A DNA stretch of 64,000 nt from Phycicoccus sp. Soil802 (GTDB lineage Bacteria > Actinomycetota > Actinomycetes > Actinomycetales > Dermatophilaceae). The notes beneath the pieces are model-generated. The model was not told the origin of the DNA. It saw nothing but the letters and a program-made list of their open reading frames with translations, and did no database searches. Of the stretch, positions 26,505-37,044 are shown one piece after another. The translations under genes and the position numbers were made by a program. Position 1 is the stretch's first letter. Each line of letters opens with the position of its first letter. Where the stretch lies: NCBI RefSeq assembly GCF_001429605.1, contig NZ_LMSS01000004.1, positions 124,001 through 188,000 of the forward strand. The letters run 5' to 3'.

Positions 26505-28391
26505 GTGAGCGACCTGAAACCGGCACCGAGCCCGGTCGGCAGTCCAGCCCCCAGCCCGTCCCGGCTGGCCGAGCAGGCCAAGGCGAAGGTGCCCGCCGTG
26601 GTGACCGGCGCCCAGAGCCTGGTGCTCTCGCTCGAGGCCATGGAGGTCGACACCGTCTTCGGCATCCCCGGCGGGGCGATCCTGCCGGCCTACGACCCGC
26701 TGCTCGACTCGGTCAAGGTCCGCCACATCCTGGTCCGCCACGAGCAGGGGGCCGGTCACGCGGCCGAGGGCTATGCCAGTGCCACCGGCAAGGTCGGGGT
26801 CTGCATGGCGACGTCCGGGCCGGGCGCGACCAACCTGGTCACCGCGATCGCCGACGCCTACATGGACTCGGTGCCGATCGTGGCGATCACCGGCCAGGTC
26901 GCGTCAGCCGCCATCGGCACGGATGCGTTCCAGGAGGCCGACATCCGCGGCATCACGATGCCGATCACCAAGCACAACTACCTCGTGACCGACGCGTCCC
27001 AGATCCCGCGGGTCATCGCCGAGGCGTTCCACATCGCCTCCACGGGACGTCCCGGCCCGGTGCTGGTCGACATCTCCAAGGACGCCCTGCAGGCCAAGAC
27101 GACGTTCTCGTGGCCGCCGAAGTACGACCTGCCCGGCTACCGGCCCGTCGCGCGACCGCACAACAAGCAGATCCGCGAGGCGGCCCGGCTCATCGCGGCG
27201 GCCAAGCGCCCGGTCTTCTACGTCGGCGGCGGCGTCGTCCGGGGTCGTGCTTCGGACGCCCTGCGGGAGTTCGTCGAGCTGACCCAGATCCCCGTCGTGA
27301 CCACCCTGATGGCGCGCGGTGCGGTGCCCGACAGCCACCCGCTCCACCTGGGCATGCCGGGCATGCACGGGTCGGTCGCGGCCGTCACCGCCCTGCAGAA
27401 GTCCGACCTGCTCATCACCCTCGGCGCGCGGTTCGACGACCGGGTCACCGGCCAGCTGTCGACGTTCGCCCCCGAGGCCAAGGTCATCCACGCCGACATC
27501 GACCCGGCCGAGATCTCCAAGAACCGCACCGCCGACGTCCCGATCGTCGGTGACGTGCTCGAGGTGATCGGCGAGCTGGTCAAGGCCGTCTCGGCCGACC
27601 ACGAGGCCGGCACCAAGGGCGACTACGCAGCGTGGCGGGACCAGACCGCCGGCTGGAAGGCCACCTTCCCCCTCGGCTACACCACGCCCGAGGGCGAGGA
27701 GAACGCTGTGTCGCCGCAGCAGGTCATTGAGCGGATCGGGGCCATCAGCGGTCCCGAGTCGATCTACGTCGCGGGCGTCGGGCAGCACCAGATGTGGGCC
27801 GCCCAGTTCGTCCAGTACGAGCGCCCGAACGCTTGGCTCAACTCCGGTGGCCTCGGCACGATGGGGTATGCCGTGCCGGCCGCCATGGGCGCGAAGGTCG
27901 CAGAGCCGGACCGCGTGGTCTGGGCGATCGACGGTGACGGCTGTTTCCAGATGACCAACCAGGAGCTCGCGACCTGCGTGATCAACAACATCCCGATCAA
28001 GGTCGCGATCATCAACAACAGCAGCCTCGGCATGGTGCGCCAGTGGCAGTCGCTCTTCTACGACAAGCGCTACTCCAACACCGACCTGCACACGTCGGTC
28101 GGCAACCGCATCCCCGACTTCGTCAAGCTCGCGGACGCCTACGGCTGCGTGGGCCTGCGCTGTGAGCGGCCGGAGGACATCGACGCGACGATCAAGAAGG
28201 CGATGGAGATCAACGACGTCCCGGTGATCGTCGACTTCGTGGTCCACCGCGACGCGATGGTCTGGCCGATGGTGCCGGCCGGCGTGAGCAACGACGCCAT
28301 CCAGGTCGCCAAGGACACCGCCCCGCAGTGGGACCGTGAAGAGGACGAGGCCACCGAACAGCCCGAGGACGCGGACAAGGACGGGAAGTGA
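26505..28391 (+). CDS. ilvB: Acetolactate synthase large subunit
   Basis: ThDP/FAD enzyme condensing two pyruvates, or pyruvate with 2-ketobutyrate; 628 residues. N-terminal domain with [20 protein letters not shown] and the ThDP glutamate in [14 protein letters not shown] near residue 86; FAD-binding middle domain; C-terminal ThDP motif [15 protein letters not shown] with [12 protein letters not shown]. The start is the GTG at 26505, giving an N-terminal extension of about 30 Pro/Ser/Ala-rich residues before the core, as is common in actinobacteria. First gene of ilvBNC, downstream of the attenuator. Confidence 0.97.
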   Translation: MSDLKPAPSPVGSPAPSPSRLAEQAKAKVPAVVTGAQSLVLSLEAMEVDTVFGIPGGAILPAYDPLLDSVKVRHILVRHEQGAGHAAEGYASATGKVGVCMATSGPGATNLVTAIADAYMDSVPIVAITGQVASAAIGTDAFQEADIRGITMPITKHNYLVTDASQIPRVIAEAFHIASTGRPGPVLVDISKDALQAKTTFSWPPKYDLPGYRPVARPHNKQIREAARLIAAAKRPVFYVGGGVVRGRASDALREFVELTQIPVVTTLMARGAVPDSHPLHLGMPGMHGSVAAVTALQKSDLLITLGARFDDRVTGQLSTFAPEAKVIHADIDPAEISKNRTADVPIVGDVLEVIGELVKAVSADHEAGTKGDYAAWRDQTAGWKATFPLGYTTPEGEENAVSPQQVIERIGAISGPESIYVAGVGQHQMWAAQFVQYERPNAWLNSGGLGTMGYAVPAAMGAKVAEPDRVVWAIDGDGCFQMTNQELATCVINNIPIKVAIINNSSLGMVRQWQSLFYDKRYSNTDLHTSVGNRIPDFVKLADAYGCVGLRCERPEDIDATIKKAMEINDVPVIVDFVVHRDAMVWPMVPAGVSNDAIQVAKDTAPQWDREEDEATEQPEDADKDGK

Positions 28392-28396
28392 TGGCG

Positions 28397-28909
28397 ATGA
28401 GCAAGCACACCCTGTCGGTCCTGGTCGAGAACAAGCCGGGCGTCCTGGCCCGCATCGCGGCGCTCTTCTCACGGCGCGGCTTCAACATCGACTCGCTCGC
28501 GGTCGGCCCGACCGAGCACCCCGAGATCTCCCGGATGACGGTCGTGGTCGACGTCGACGCGTTGCCGCTGGAGCAGGTGACCAAGCAGCTCAACAAGCTC
28601 ATCGAGGTGCTCAAGGTCGTCGAGCTCGAGCCCACTGCGTCGGTCCAGCGGGAGATCCTGCTGGTCAAGGTCCGCACCGACATCCACAGCCGCAGCCACG
28701 TCCTGGAGACGGTGCAGCTGTTCCGGGCCAAGGTGGTCGACGTCGCCAGCGACACCCTGACCATCGAGGTCACCGGCAACCGGGACAAGCTCGCCGCCTT
28801 CCTCGAGGTCATCGAGCCGTTCGGGGTCAAGGAGCTGGTCCAGTCCGGCATGGTCGCCATCGGCCGCGGCACCCGCTCCATCACCGATCGCGCCATGCGG
28901 TCCGCCTGA
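28397..28909 (+). CDS. ilvN: Acetolactate synthase small (regulatory) subunit
   Basis: ACT-domain subunit that activates IlvB and confers valine feedback inhibition; 170 residues. I chose the third possible start, ATG 28397 (MSKHTLSVLVENKPGVLARI), because GGGAAG is 8 bases upstream and this matches the family N-terminus; GTG 28388 and ATG 28391 overlap the ilvB stop. ACT domain about 3-80 (GFNIDSLAVGPTE), C-terminal domain to about 165 ending GRGTRSITDRAMRSA. Coupled with ilvB in the operon. Confidence 0.96.
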   Translation: MSKHTLSVLVENKPGVLARIAALFSRRGFNIDSLAVGPTEHPEISRMTVVVDVDALPLEQVTKQLNKLIEVLKVVELEPTASVQREILLVKVRTDIHSRSHVLETVQLFRAKVVDVASDTLTIEVTGNRDKLAAFLEVIEPFGVKELVQSGMVAIGRGTRSITDRAMRSA

Positions 28910-28944
28910 TTTCACTGCACACCCGAGAAGCACAGACAACCTAA

Positions 28945-29985
<1,041 letters not shown>

Positions 29986-30001
29986 CGACCACAGCAGGTA
30001 T

Positions 30002-30033
30002 GCCGGCCGGTCCCGTTCGCGGGGCCGGCCGGC
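30002..30033 (+). terminator. Terminator hairpin after ilvC
   Basis: GCCGGCCGGTCCCG, TTCG loop, CGGGGCCGGCCGGC: 14 pairs (one G-T) with a stable UUCG-type loop, then a modestly T-rich tail. It starts inside a GGTATGCCG word. Confidence 0.75.
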
Positions 30034-30243
30034 TTCGTCGTCTTCGAGCCAGCCGGCTGGGCAGTCAGCGGGGCAGTCCGGGACGGCGTGGTGGCCGGCG
30101 CCGAGCAGCACGAGAGGTGTGATCTGCGTGTCACATGTCGAGCCACGGCATCCACATGCTGAGCCGGGTCGTATGCTGTGCGCCGGGCACAGCGTGGTGC
30201 CGGACCCCCCAATGACCAACGTGACCCACCGAAGGACTGACCC

Positions 30244-31830
30244 GTGAGCAAGCCGATCGTGCTGATCGCCGAGGAACTCTCGCCCGCCACCATCGATGCC
30301 CTCGGGCCCGACTTCGAGGTCCGCCACGTCGACGGAGCGTCCCGCGAGGCACTCCTACCGGCCCTGGCGGACGTGGACGCCGTCCTGATCCGCTCGGCCA
30401 CCAAGATGGACACCGAGGCCATCGCCGCCGCCAAGAACCTCAAGGTCATCGCGCGCGCTGGTGTCGGGCTCGACAACGTCGACGTCCCAGCGGCCACCCG
30501 TGCGGGGGTCATGGTCGTCAACGCACCGACCTCCAACATCACCTCCGCGGCCGAGCTGGCGGTTGGCCTCCTGCTGTCCACCGCCCGCAACATCGCGCCT
30601 GCCAACCAGGCCCTCAAGGGCGGTGCGTGGAAGCGCAGCAAGTACGGCGGCGTCGAGCTGCTCGACAAGAAGGTCGGCGTCGTCGGCTTCGGCCGGATCG
30701 GCCAGCTGGTCGCCGAGCGGCTCAAGGGCTTCGGCATGGAGATCCTCGCCTACGACCCCTACGTCTCGGCGCAGCGGGCCGGCCAGCTCGGCGCCCAGCT
30801 CGTCACGCTCGACGAGCTCCTCGAGCAGAGCGACTTCATCACCGTGCACCTGCCGAAGAACCCCGAGACGGTGGGGCTCATCGGCAAGGAGGCGCTGACC
30901 AAGGTCAAGCCGAGCGTCCGCATCATCAACGCCGCCCGCGGCGGGATCGTCGACGAGGAGGCGCTGGCCGAAGCGTTGCGTGAGGGCCGCGTGGCCGGCG
31001 CCGGCATCGACGTCTTCGCCACCGAGCCCACGACCGAGAGCCCGCTGTTCGAGCACGAGTCGGTCGTCGTGACACCACACCTCGGGGCCTCCACCGACGA
31101 GGCCCAGGAGAAGGCCGGCGTCTCGGTGGCCAAGTCGGTGCGGCTCGCCCTCGGTGGCGACCTGGTCCCCGACGCGGTCAACGTGTCCAGTGGCGTCGTC
31201 CCCGAGGAGGTCCGTCCGGGCATCGCCCTGGTCGAGAAGCTCGGCCGGATCTTCACCTCGCTGGCCGGCTCCGTGCCGGTGCAGCTCGACGTCGACGTGC
31301 AGGGTGAGATCACCGCGCACGACGTGTCGATCTGGAAGCTCGCCGCGCTCAAGGGCCTGTTCACCGACGTGACCGAGGACCCGGTGACCTACGTCAACGC
31401 GCCGCTGCTCGCCGAGCAGCGGGGGTGCGAGGTGCGTCTGCTCACCGACCCGACCATGCAGGACTTCCGCAACGTCACGACCCTGCGCGGCACCCTCGCC
31501 GACGGGTCGACCATCAGCGTCGCCGGCACCCTCACCGGCCCTCGCCTGATCGAGAAGGTCGTCGGCGTCAACGGTTTCGACATCGAGGTGCCGCTCACCG
31601 AGCACCTCGCCTTCTTCACCTACGTCGACCGGCCCGGGGTCATCGGCACGGTCGGGCGGCTGCTGGGCGACGCCGACATCAACATCGCCGGCATGCAGGT
31701 CGCGCGCAACGAGAAGGGCGGCCAGGCACTGGTCGCCCTCACCGTCGACAGCCGCATCCCGGCCGACGTCCTCGCCGCGATCGTCACCGAGGTGGGCGCC
31801 GACGTGAGCGTCGTCGACCTCGCCGACTGA
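30244..31830 (+). CDS. serA: D-3-phosphoglycerate dehydrogenase
   Basis: First step of serine synthesis, NAD-dependent; 528 residues, the long type with three domains. Substrate/NAD domains with VVGFGRIGQLVAERLKGFG near 145-165, catalytic Arg in NAARGGIVDEEAL near 233, Glu in FATEPTTESPLF and His in VTPHLGASTDEAQ near 280. An allosteric ASB domain (about 315-450) and a C-terminal ACT domain (HLAFFTYVDRPGVIGTVGRL, about 455-528) follow, which in mycobacteria mediate serine inhibition. GTG start. The 210-bp upstream gap after the ilvC hairpin holds TATGCT (30172-30177) as a weak -10 candidate. Confidence 0.96.
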   Translation: MSKPIVLIAEELSPATIDALGPDFEVRHVDGASREALLPALADVDAVLIRSATKMDTEAIAAAKNLKVIARAGVGLDNVDVPAATRAGVMVVNAPTSNITSAAELAVGLLLSTARNIAPANQALKGGAWKRSKYGGVELLDKKVGVVGFGRIGQLVAERLKGFGMEILAYDPYVSAQRAGQLGAQLVTLDELLEQSDFITVHLPKNPETVGLIGKEALTKVKPSVRIINAARGGIVDEEALAEALREGRVAGAGIDVFATEPTTESPLFEHESVVVTPHLGASTDEAQEKAGVSVAKSVRLALGGDLVPDAVNVSSGVVPEEVRPGIALVEKLGRIFTSLAGSVPVQLDVDVQGEITAHDVSIWKLAALKGLFTDVTEDPVTYVNAPLLAEQRGCEVRLLTDPTMQDFRNVTTLRGTLADGSTISVAGTLTGPRLIEKVVGVNGFDIEVPLTEHLAFFTYVDRPGVIGTVGRLLGDADINIAGMQVARNEKGGQALVALTVDSRIPADVLAAIVTEVGADVSVVDLAD

Positions 31831-31850
31831 GCTCCGCGACCTGAACCACG

Positions 31851-31895
31851 AGGTATGCCGGTGGGTCCCCGAGGTGGGGACCCACCGGCATACCT
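31851..31895. terminator. Palindromic bidirectional terminator built from the GGTATGCCG word
   Basis: Perfect 20-base arms AGGTATGCCGGTGGGTCCCC and its complement around a 5-base loop. It lies between convergent serA and the acetyltransferase gene. Confidence 0.8.
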
Positions 31896-31925
31896 GTCTG
31901 TGGGGGGAGGGTGCGGCGGCGCGGC

Positions 31926-32465
31926 TCAGCTGCGCGGTGGGCCGTCGTGGAGGACCAGGTTGAACAGGATGCTGTCGCGCCAGTCACCGTCGAGGTAGAG
32001 GAACGACGGGATCCGCCCGATCTCCTCGAACCCGCAGCGCTGCAGCACGGACTGGGACGGGAGATTCGCCACCATGGTGCTCGCCCCGAGGCGGTGCAGG
32101 CCGAGGTCGTGCCCGCGCTGCACGAGGTGCTCGAGCGAGGCGACGGCGAGGCCGCGGCGCAGGTGGGCGTGGTCGACCCAGTAGCCCACGTCGGCCCCGA
32201 GCATCGCGCCACGCACGATGTTCTGCAGGGTGGCGGCCCCCACGACGTCGGTGCCGTGCCAGAGCACCCAGGAGTCGAACAACCCGAGCTCGACCTGGCG
32301 CAGCCGACCCTCGACGACCTCGCGCTGGCCTTCCTCCGTGAAGAACGACTCGGGGCGTGCGGGCTCCCACGGACGGAGGTGGTCACGGTTGCGCTCGGCC
32401 GCGTCGGCCAGCGGGCCGGCGTCGTCGATCGAGAGGGGACGCAGGGCGTAGCCGTCGGCAAGCAC
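31926..32465 (-). CDS. GNAT-family N-acetyltransferase (RimJ/RimL-like)
   Basis: 179 residues. Acetyl-CoA dependent, RimJ/RimL type: YALRPLSIDDAGPLADAAER at the start, then VVGAATLQNIVRGAMLGADV, GYWVDHAHLRRGLAVASLEH (the acetyl-CoA loop region), LGLHRLGASTMVANLPSQSV (conserved Asn) and LQRCGFEEIGRIPSFLYLDG. Members acetylate N-termini of ribosomal proteins, EF-Tu or small molecules; the target is unknown. Single gene, convergent with serA. Confidence 0.88.
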   Translation of the reverse strand: MLADGYALRPLSIDDAGPLADAAERNRDHLRPWEPARPESFFTEEGQREVVEGRLRQVELGLFDSWVLWHGTDVVGAATLQNIVRGAMLGADVGYWVDHAHLRRGLAVASLEHLVQRGHDLGLHRLGASTMVANLPSQSVLQRCGFEEIGRIPSFLYLDGDWRDSILFNLVLHDGPPRS

Positions 32466-32601
32466 CTCGCCACCCTAGACAATCGGGTCTCGGGCACCTC
32501 GGACAGCGGTCCCTCGAGGACCTGCACACCATGAGACGCCGGTCACGTCCAGCCATGTCTCACTGCGTGGGAAACGGGTGTCAATTAGTTGGACGTCCAC
32601 G

Positions 32602-32607
32602 TAACCT
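32602..32607 (+). promoter_or_regulatory. -10 box of the leader ORF (leaderless)
   Basis: TAACCT, seven bases, then ATG 32615; same layout as the other leaderless starts. Confidence 0.5.
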
Positions 32608-32614
32608 CGAAGAC

Positions 32615-32662
32615 ATGACGCGGCAGGTCGTAATTCTTATTTGCCGCGGCGAGTTCCGGTAG
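32615..32662 (+). CDS. Putative regulatory leader peptide MTRQVVILICRGEFR
   Basis: Fifteen codons, no ribosome site, ATG seven bases after TAACCT. The run Val-Val-Ile-Leu-Ile-Cys in a short leaderless frame resembles an amino-acid-sensing leader. Its last codons (GGC GAG TTC) form the left arm of a hairpin at 32644-32680. The codon run would sense Val/Ile/Leu, and a single Cys follows; mycobacterial and streptomycete cysteine leaders are an alternative comparison. No intrinsic terminator follows, so control may act on translation of the small gene at 32807 or through Rho. Confidence 0.55.
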   Translation: MTRQVVILICRGEFR

Positions 32663-32727
32663 TCAGCCCACTCGCCGCGGAGATCCCGCGTGCGTGGCTG
32701 GCAGTGGCACCCCGTTAACCGGCGAGT
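32644..32727 (+). promoter_or_regulatory. Switchable stems downstream of the leader ORF
   Basis: CCGCGGCGAGT (32644-32654) pairs perfectly with ACTCGCCGCGG (32670-32680). The segment GGCGAGT occurs again at 32721-32727, so ACTCGCC (32670-32676) could pair with the downstream copy when a ribosome covers the upstream one. That is the layout of an attenuation-type switch. A further hairpin CCCTGT/ACAGGG lies at 32765-32782. Confidence 0.5.
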
Positions 32728-32806
32728 GCCCAGTGCGATCACCGAGAACCACCCCAAGACCGAGCCCTGTTGTGACACAGGGAGATCCGTAGAGGAAATG
32801 ATCAAC

Positions 32807-32887
32807 ATGAGCGAAGAGGCCGAAAAGGCACGTCAGGCACTGCAGGAGTCGATGGACCTGCGCGAGCAGGGTCACTCCGACGACTGA
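32807..32887 (+). CDS. 26-residue small protein, highly charged helix
   Basis: Open frame of 26 codons beginning MSEEAEKARQALQESM and ending GHSDD. AGAGGA ends 10 bases before this ATG; another ATG at 32798 sits too close to it. The peptide is acidic, Glu/Ala/Gln-rich and probably one helix, with no membrane segment. It is the only coding candidate between the leader ORF and the separate leaderless promoter of leuB, so it may be the product controlled by the upstream switch. Not recognised. The rest of 32466-33010 shows nothing else. Confidence 0.5.
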   Translation: MSEEAEKARQALQESMDLREQGHSDD

Positions 32888-32998
32888 CCAGCGCGACGCA
32901 CACCTCCGCACCGACCGGTGCGACGACGAACGGCTCCGGGCAACCGCTCAGAGTCGTTCGTCATGTGAGACACCGGTATCAGATTGCAAGACCCTCCT

Positions 32999-33004
32999 TA
33001 GGCT
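32999..33004 (+). promoter_or_regulatory. -10 box of leuB (leaderless)
   Basis: TAGGCT, six bases, then ATG 33011. Confidence 0.55.
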
Positions 33005-33010
33005 GGTGAC

Positions 33011-34078
33011 ATGGCTTCCGTGAGCACCGGCAACGACACCGTCAACCTCGCCGTCATCGGCGGCGACGGGATCGGGCCGGAGGTCGTGGCCGAGGGCCTG
33101 AAGGTCCTCGAGACGGTCACCGCCGGCACCGGCACGAAGTTCCACGCGACCGAGTACGACCTCGGGGCGAGGCGCTGGCACGCCACCGGGGAGACCCTGC
33201 CCGACTCCGTCCTGGAGGAGCTGCGCGGGCACGACGCCATCCTGCTCGGCGCGATCGGTGACCCCACCGTGCCGAGCGGCGTCCTCGAGCGCGGGGTGCT
33301 CCTGCCGCTGCGGTTCGCCCTCGAGCAGTACGTCAACCTGCGCCCGGCCAAGCTCTACCCCGGAGTGCAGAGCCCGCTCGCGGTCGAGCGGGTCGCCCCC
33401 GACGGCATCGACTTCGTCGTCGTCCGCGAGGGCACGGAGGGTCCCTATGTCGGCAACGGCGGTGCGCTGCGCACCGGCACCCCGAACGAGATCGCCACCG
33501 AGGTCAGCGTCAACACCAGGTTCGGCGTCGAGCGGGTCGTCCGCGACGCCTTCGCCCGTGCGCAGGCGCGTCCGCGCAAGCACCTGACGCTCGTCCACAA
33601 GCACAACGTGCTCACCCACGCCGGGCACCTCTGGCGCCGCACCGCCGACGAGGTGGGCGCCGAGTTCCCCGAGGTCACGACGGCATACCAGCACGTCGAC
33701 GCGGCCACGATCTTCCTGGCCACCGACCCCGGACGCTTCGACGTCATCGTCACCGACAACCTGTTCGGTGACATCATCACCGACATCGCGGCCGCGATCG
33801 TCGGCGGCATCGGGCTGGCCGCCAGCGCCAACATCAACCCCGAACGCACCGCTCCCAGCATGTTCGAGCCGGTGCACGGTTCCGCCCCCGACATCGCCGG
33901 GCAGGCCAAGGCCGACCCGACCGCGACCATCCTCTCGGTCGGCATGCTCCTCGAGCACCTCGGTCGGGCCGACGAGGCGGCCCGCGTCGAGCGCGCGGTC
34001 GAGGCCGACCTGGCGGCCAGGGGGAGTGTCGTGCGCAGCACCTCAGAGGTCGGCGACGCGATCGCGTCCCTCCTCTAG
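33011..34078 (+). CDS. leuB: 3-isopropylmalate dehydrogenase
   Basis: NAD-dependent oxidative decarboxylase of leucine synthesis, 355 residues; with citramalate synthase present it should also act on methylmalate for isoleucine. Features: [18 protein letters not shown] at the start, [17 protein letters not shown] near 140, [12 protein letters not shown] near 195, the metal-binding stretch [23 protein letters not shown] near 250, and the NAD loop [13 protein letters not shown] near 285. This is the actinobacterial IPMDH form. It has its own leaderless promoter. Confidence 0.96.
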   Translation: MASVSTGNDTVNLAVIGGDGIGPEVVAEGLKVLETVTAGTGTKFHATEYDLGARRWHATGETLPDSVLEELRGHDAILLGAIGDPTVPSGVLERGVLLPLRFALEQYVNLRPAKLYPGVQSPLAVERVAPDGIDFVVVREGTEGPYVGNGGALRTGTPNEIATEVSVNTRFGVERVVRDAFARAQARPRKHLTLVHKHNVLTHAGHLWRRTADEVGAEFPEVTTAYQHVDAATIFLATDPGRFDVIVTDNLFGDIITDIAAAIVGGIGLAASANINPERTAPSMFEPVHGSAPDIAGQAKADPTATILSVGMLLEHLGRADEAARVERAVEADLAARGSVVRSTSEVGDAIASLL

Positions 34079-34101
34079 ACGACTGGCTACATCCGACGTC
34101 T

Positions 34102-34127
34102 CCTGCCCGGGTGGTTGGCCGGGCAGG
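34102..34127 (+). terminator. Hairpin between leuB and ilvE
   Basis: CCTGCCCGG, eight-base loop, CCGGGCAGG: nine perfect pairs, no T run (TAATCTC follows). It could terminate leuB or shape the ilvE leader. Confidence 0.55.
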
Positions 34128-34183
34128 TAATCTCGGCAGGAGGAACCCCGCCCCCACCGGGGGTGACCCACCAGGAGGACTCC

Positions 34184-35293
34184 ATGAGCCAGACCACCGC
34201 CCCGCTGACCTTCGAGGTCGCCCGCCGCAGCGACCCGCGGCCGGACGCGGAGCGTGAGGCGGTACTGGCCGACCCGGGGTTCGGCACCACCTTCACCGAC
34301 CACATGGTCACGGCGACGTGGCGCAAGGGCGAGGGCTGGAGCGAGGGCAAGGTCGTCCCCTACGGGCCGATCACGCTGATGCCGTCGGCTGCCGTGCTGC
34401 ACTACGCCCAGGAGATCTTCGAGGGCATGAAGGCCTACCGCCACGAGGACGGGTCGATCTGGACGTTCCGCCCCGAGGCGAACGCCCAGCGACTGATCCG
34501 CAGCGCCCGCCGGATGACCCTGCCCGAGCTGCCCGAGGAGGACTTCATCGCCTCGCTGCGCGCGCTGGTCGAGGTCGACCAGGCCTGGGTGCCGTCGGGC
34601 GCCAGCGGGGAGTCGAGCCTCTACCTCCGCCCGTTCATGTACGCCTCCGAGGCGTTCCTCGGGGTGCGCCCGGCGTCGGAGGTCACCTACTCGGTGATCG
34701 CCTCGCCGGCCGGCGCGTACTTCAGCGGCGGCATCAAGCCGGTGACCCTGTGGCTCTCCACCGACTACGCGCGGGCCGGCGAGGGCGGCACCGGCGCCGC
34801 GAAGTGTGGCGGCAACTACGCCTCCAGCCTCGCGGGACAGCTCGAGGGCATCGAGAACGGCTGTGACCAGGCCGTCTTCCTCGACGCCTCGACGCACACC
34901 TACGTCGAGGAGCTCGGTGGCATGAACCTGTTCTTCGTCACGAAGGACAACCGGCTCGTCACGCCCGAGCTCACCGGGTCGATCCTCGAGGGCGTCACCC
35001 GCTCGTCGGTGCTGGCGCTCGCCAAGGAGATGGGCCTGGAGCCGGAGGAGCGGCGGGTGCCCATCCAGGAGTGGAAGGACGGGGCGGCCAGCGGCGACAT
35101 CGTCGAGATCTTCGCGTGCGGCACCGCCGCGGTCATCACCCCCGTCGGCGAGCTGCGCTGGGCCGGCGGCTCGTGCGACCACCGACGCGGTGTCGACTAC
35201 GGCGAGGTCACCCGCTCGATCCGTGAGCGGCTGCTCGACATCCAGTACGGCCGCACCGCGGACACCCACGGCTGGCTGACCCGCCTGGTCTGA
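34184..35293 (+). CDS. ilvE: Branched-chain amino acid aminotransferase
   Basis: PLP fold-type IV transaminase making Val, Leu and Ile from the keto acids with glutamate; 369 residues. The ATG at 34184 follows AGGAGG by 5 bases, one of the clearest ribosome sites in the window. Motifs: ALHYAQEIFEGMKAYR near 83, LYLRPFMYASEAFLGVRP near 155, and the PLP lysine in TGAAKCGGNYASSLAGQ near 207. EEIFACGTAAVITPVGEL-type C-terminal loop is present. Closes the valine/leucine/isoleucine route with ilvBNCD and leuB. Confidence 0.96.
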   Translation: MSQTTAPLTFEVARRSDPRPDAEREAVLADPGFGTTFTDHMVTATWRKGEGWSEGKVVPYGPITLMPSAAVLHYAQEIFEGMKAYRHEDGSIWTFRPEANAQRLIRSARRMTLPELPEEDFIASLRALVEVDQAWVPSGASGESSLYLRPFMYASEAFLGVRPASEVTYSVIASPAGAYFSGGIKPVTLWLSTDYARAGEGGTGAAKCGGNYASSLAGQLEGIENGCDQAVFLDASTHTYVEELGGMNLFFVTKDNRLVTPELTGSILEGVTRSSVLALAKEMGLEPEERRVPIQEWKDGAASGDIVEIFACGTAAVITPVGELRWAGGSCDHRRGVDYGEVTRSIRERLLDIQYGRTADTHGWLTRLV

Positions 35294-35309
35294 GGCCCCA
35301 CGCGCCATC

Positions 35310-35350
35310 GGTATGCCGCCCGCTCCCCTGGAGCGGGCGGCATACCTTTT
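35310..35350 (+). terminator. Intrinsic terminator after ilvE, built from the GGTATGCCG word
   Basis: Arms GGTATGCCGCCCGCTCC and its complement (17 perfect pairs), three-base loop, then TTTT. Confidence 0.88.
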
Positions 35351-35451
35351 GGTTTGGGTTCGGGCTATTGGTTTGTGTTCGGACCATTGACAGGCCCAGC
35401 CCGCTGGGTGAAGCATTCGCTCACCTTCGTTGCGTGGACTAGGAGTCTGCT

Positions 35452-37044
35452 GTGTCCGATGTGCGATCACTGTCCGATGACGAGCGCCGCCTCGCCGAGC
35501 TCGGTTACAAGCAGGAGCTCAACCGCTCCTGGTCCGGCTTCTCGAACTTCGCGATCTCGTTCTCGATCATCTCGATCCTGGCCGGGTGCTTCACCACCTT
35601 CGGCCAGGGCTTCAACAACGGTGGGCCCATCGCGATCTCGTGGGGCTGGCCCATCGTGTCGGCGTTCATCCTCCTCATCGGCTTCACCATGTCCGAGCTG
35701 GTCTCGGCCTACCCGACCTCGGGTGGCATCTACTGGTGGGCCAGCAAGATGGGCGGGGCGCGGGCCGGCTTCTTCACCGGGTGGCTCAACCTGATCGGCC
35801 TCATCGCCGTGACGGCCTCGGTCGCCTACGGCTGCGCCACCTTCCTCGACCTCACGCTGAGCACCTTCTCGAAGGGCTACGCCGACAGCTACTCGCTCAC
35901 CAGGGTGTTCTGGCTCTTCGTGATCCTGCTCGCGCTCGCCTCGGTGCTCAACATCTTCAGCGGCCACCTGATGGCGATCATGAACAACGTCTCGGTCTGG
36001 TGGCACGTCGTCGGCGCGACCATCGTGATCCTGATGCTCATCTTCATCCCCGACCACCACCAGAGCTTCTCCTACGTGTTCACGGAGCGGTTCAACAACT
36101 CCGGCTACAGCGGTGGGAGCAACAGCTCGCTGAAGTACTGGTTCCTCGTGCTGCCGTTCGGCCTGCTGCTCACGCAGTACACGATCACCGGGTTCGACGC
36201 GTCAGCCCACCTCTCCGAGGAGACCGCCTCAGCGTCGAAGGCAGCGGCGAAGGGCATCTGGCAGTCGATCTTCTACTCCGCCATCGGCGGCTGGATCCTG
36301 TTGCTGTGCTTCCTCTTCGCGGTCCCTGACAACGACAAGGGACTGCCGGACAACGCAGGGGTCGGCGGCGGTGGAGTGGCCTACATCTTCACCCACGCCA
36401 TGGACAGCAAGTGGGCCGGCACGATCCTGCTCATCTCCGCAGTGGGCCAGTTCTTCTGCACCACGTCGTGCATGACCAGTGCCTCCCGGATGACGTTCGC
36501 GTTCAGTCGTGATGGCGCGATCCCGGGATCCCGACTGTGGTCCTCGCTGTCGGGCGCCAGGGTGCCGGCCAACGCCGTGATGCTGGTGGCCGTCGTGGCC
36601 GCGCTGATCACCCTCCCCGCGCTGAAGGAGGTCAACATCGGCACGGACGAGTCGCCGCTCATCGTGCCGGTCGCCTTCTACGCGGTGGTCTCGGTGGCCG
36701 TGATCGGGCTCTACCTCGCGTTCCTCATCCCGATCTGGCTGCGCTGGCGGATGGGCGACGCGTTCCAGCCCGGCAGCTGGAACAACGGCGCGAAGTACAA
36801 GTGGATGAACATCATCGCCGTCATCGAGATCGCGATCATCTCGATCTACTTCATCCTGCCCTTCGTCCCGGCCGGCGTGCCGTTCAGCGATGGCTTCGAC
36901 TGGAAGTTCGTCAACTACGCGCCCATCCTCACCATCGGCTCGCTGGTCATCCTGTGGATCTGGTGGCAGGTCTCGGCGCGGCACTGGTTCAAGGGCCCGA
37001 AGCACACCATCGACCAGGCCGTGGTGGAGGCCTTCGGGGAGTGA
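35452..37044 (+). CDS. APC-superfamily amino acid/amine permease
   Basis: Twelve-helix importer of the amino acid-polyamine-organocation superfamily, 530 residues, GTG start. The N-terminus RLAELGYKQELNRSWSGFSN, then the helix-1 gap FAISFSIISILAGCF, matches the GABA/choline/ethanolamine-type branch. FTMSELVSAYPTSGGIYWWAS and GFDASAHLSEETASASKAA (intracellular loop) are family signatures. It begins a tight cluster: its stop overlaps the kinase-like gene. By context it imports the amine degraded by the following enzymes, as PuuP does in E. coli; the substrate is not readable. Confidence 0.9.
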   Translation: MSDVRSLSDDERRLAELGYKQELNRSWSGFSNFAISFSIISILAGCFTTFGQGFNNGGPIAISWGWPIVSAFILLIGFTMSELVSAYPTSGGIYWWASKMGGARAGFFTGWLNLIGLIAVTASVAYGCATFLDLTLSTFSKGYADSYSLTRVFWLFVILLALASVLNIFSGHLMAIMNNVSVWWHVVGATIVILMLIFIPDHHQSFSYVFTERFNNSGYSGGSNSSLKYWFLVLPFGLLLTQYTITGFDASAHLSEETASASKAAAKGIWQSIFYSAIGGWILLLCFLFAVPDNDKGLPDNAGVGGGGVAYIFTHAMDSKWAGTILLISAVGQFFCTTSCMTSASRMTFAFSRDGAIPGSRLWSSLSGARVPANAVMLVAVVAALITLPALKEVNIGTDESPLIVPVAFYAVVSVAVIGLYLAFLIPIWLRWRMGDAFQPGSWNNGAKYKWMNIIAVIEIAIISIYFILPFVPAGVPFSDGFDWKFVNYAPILTIGSLVILWIWWQVSARHWFKGPKHTIDQAVVEAFGE

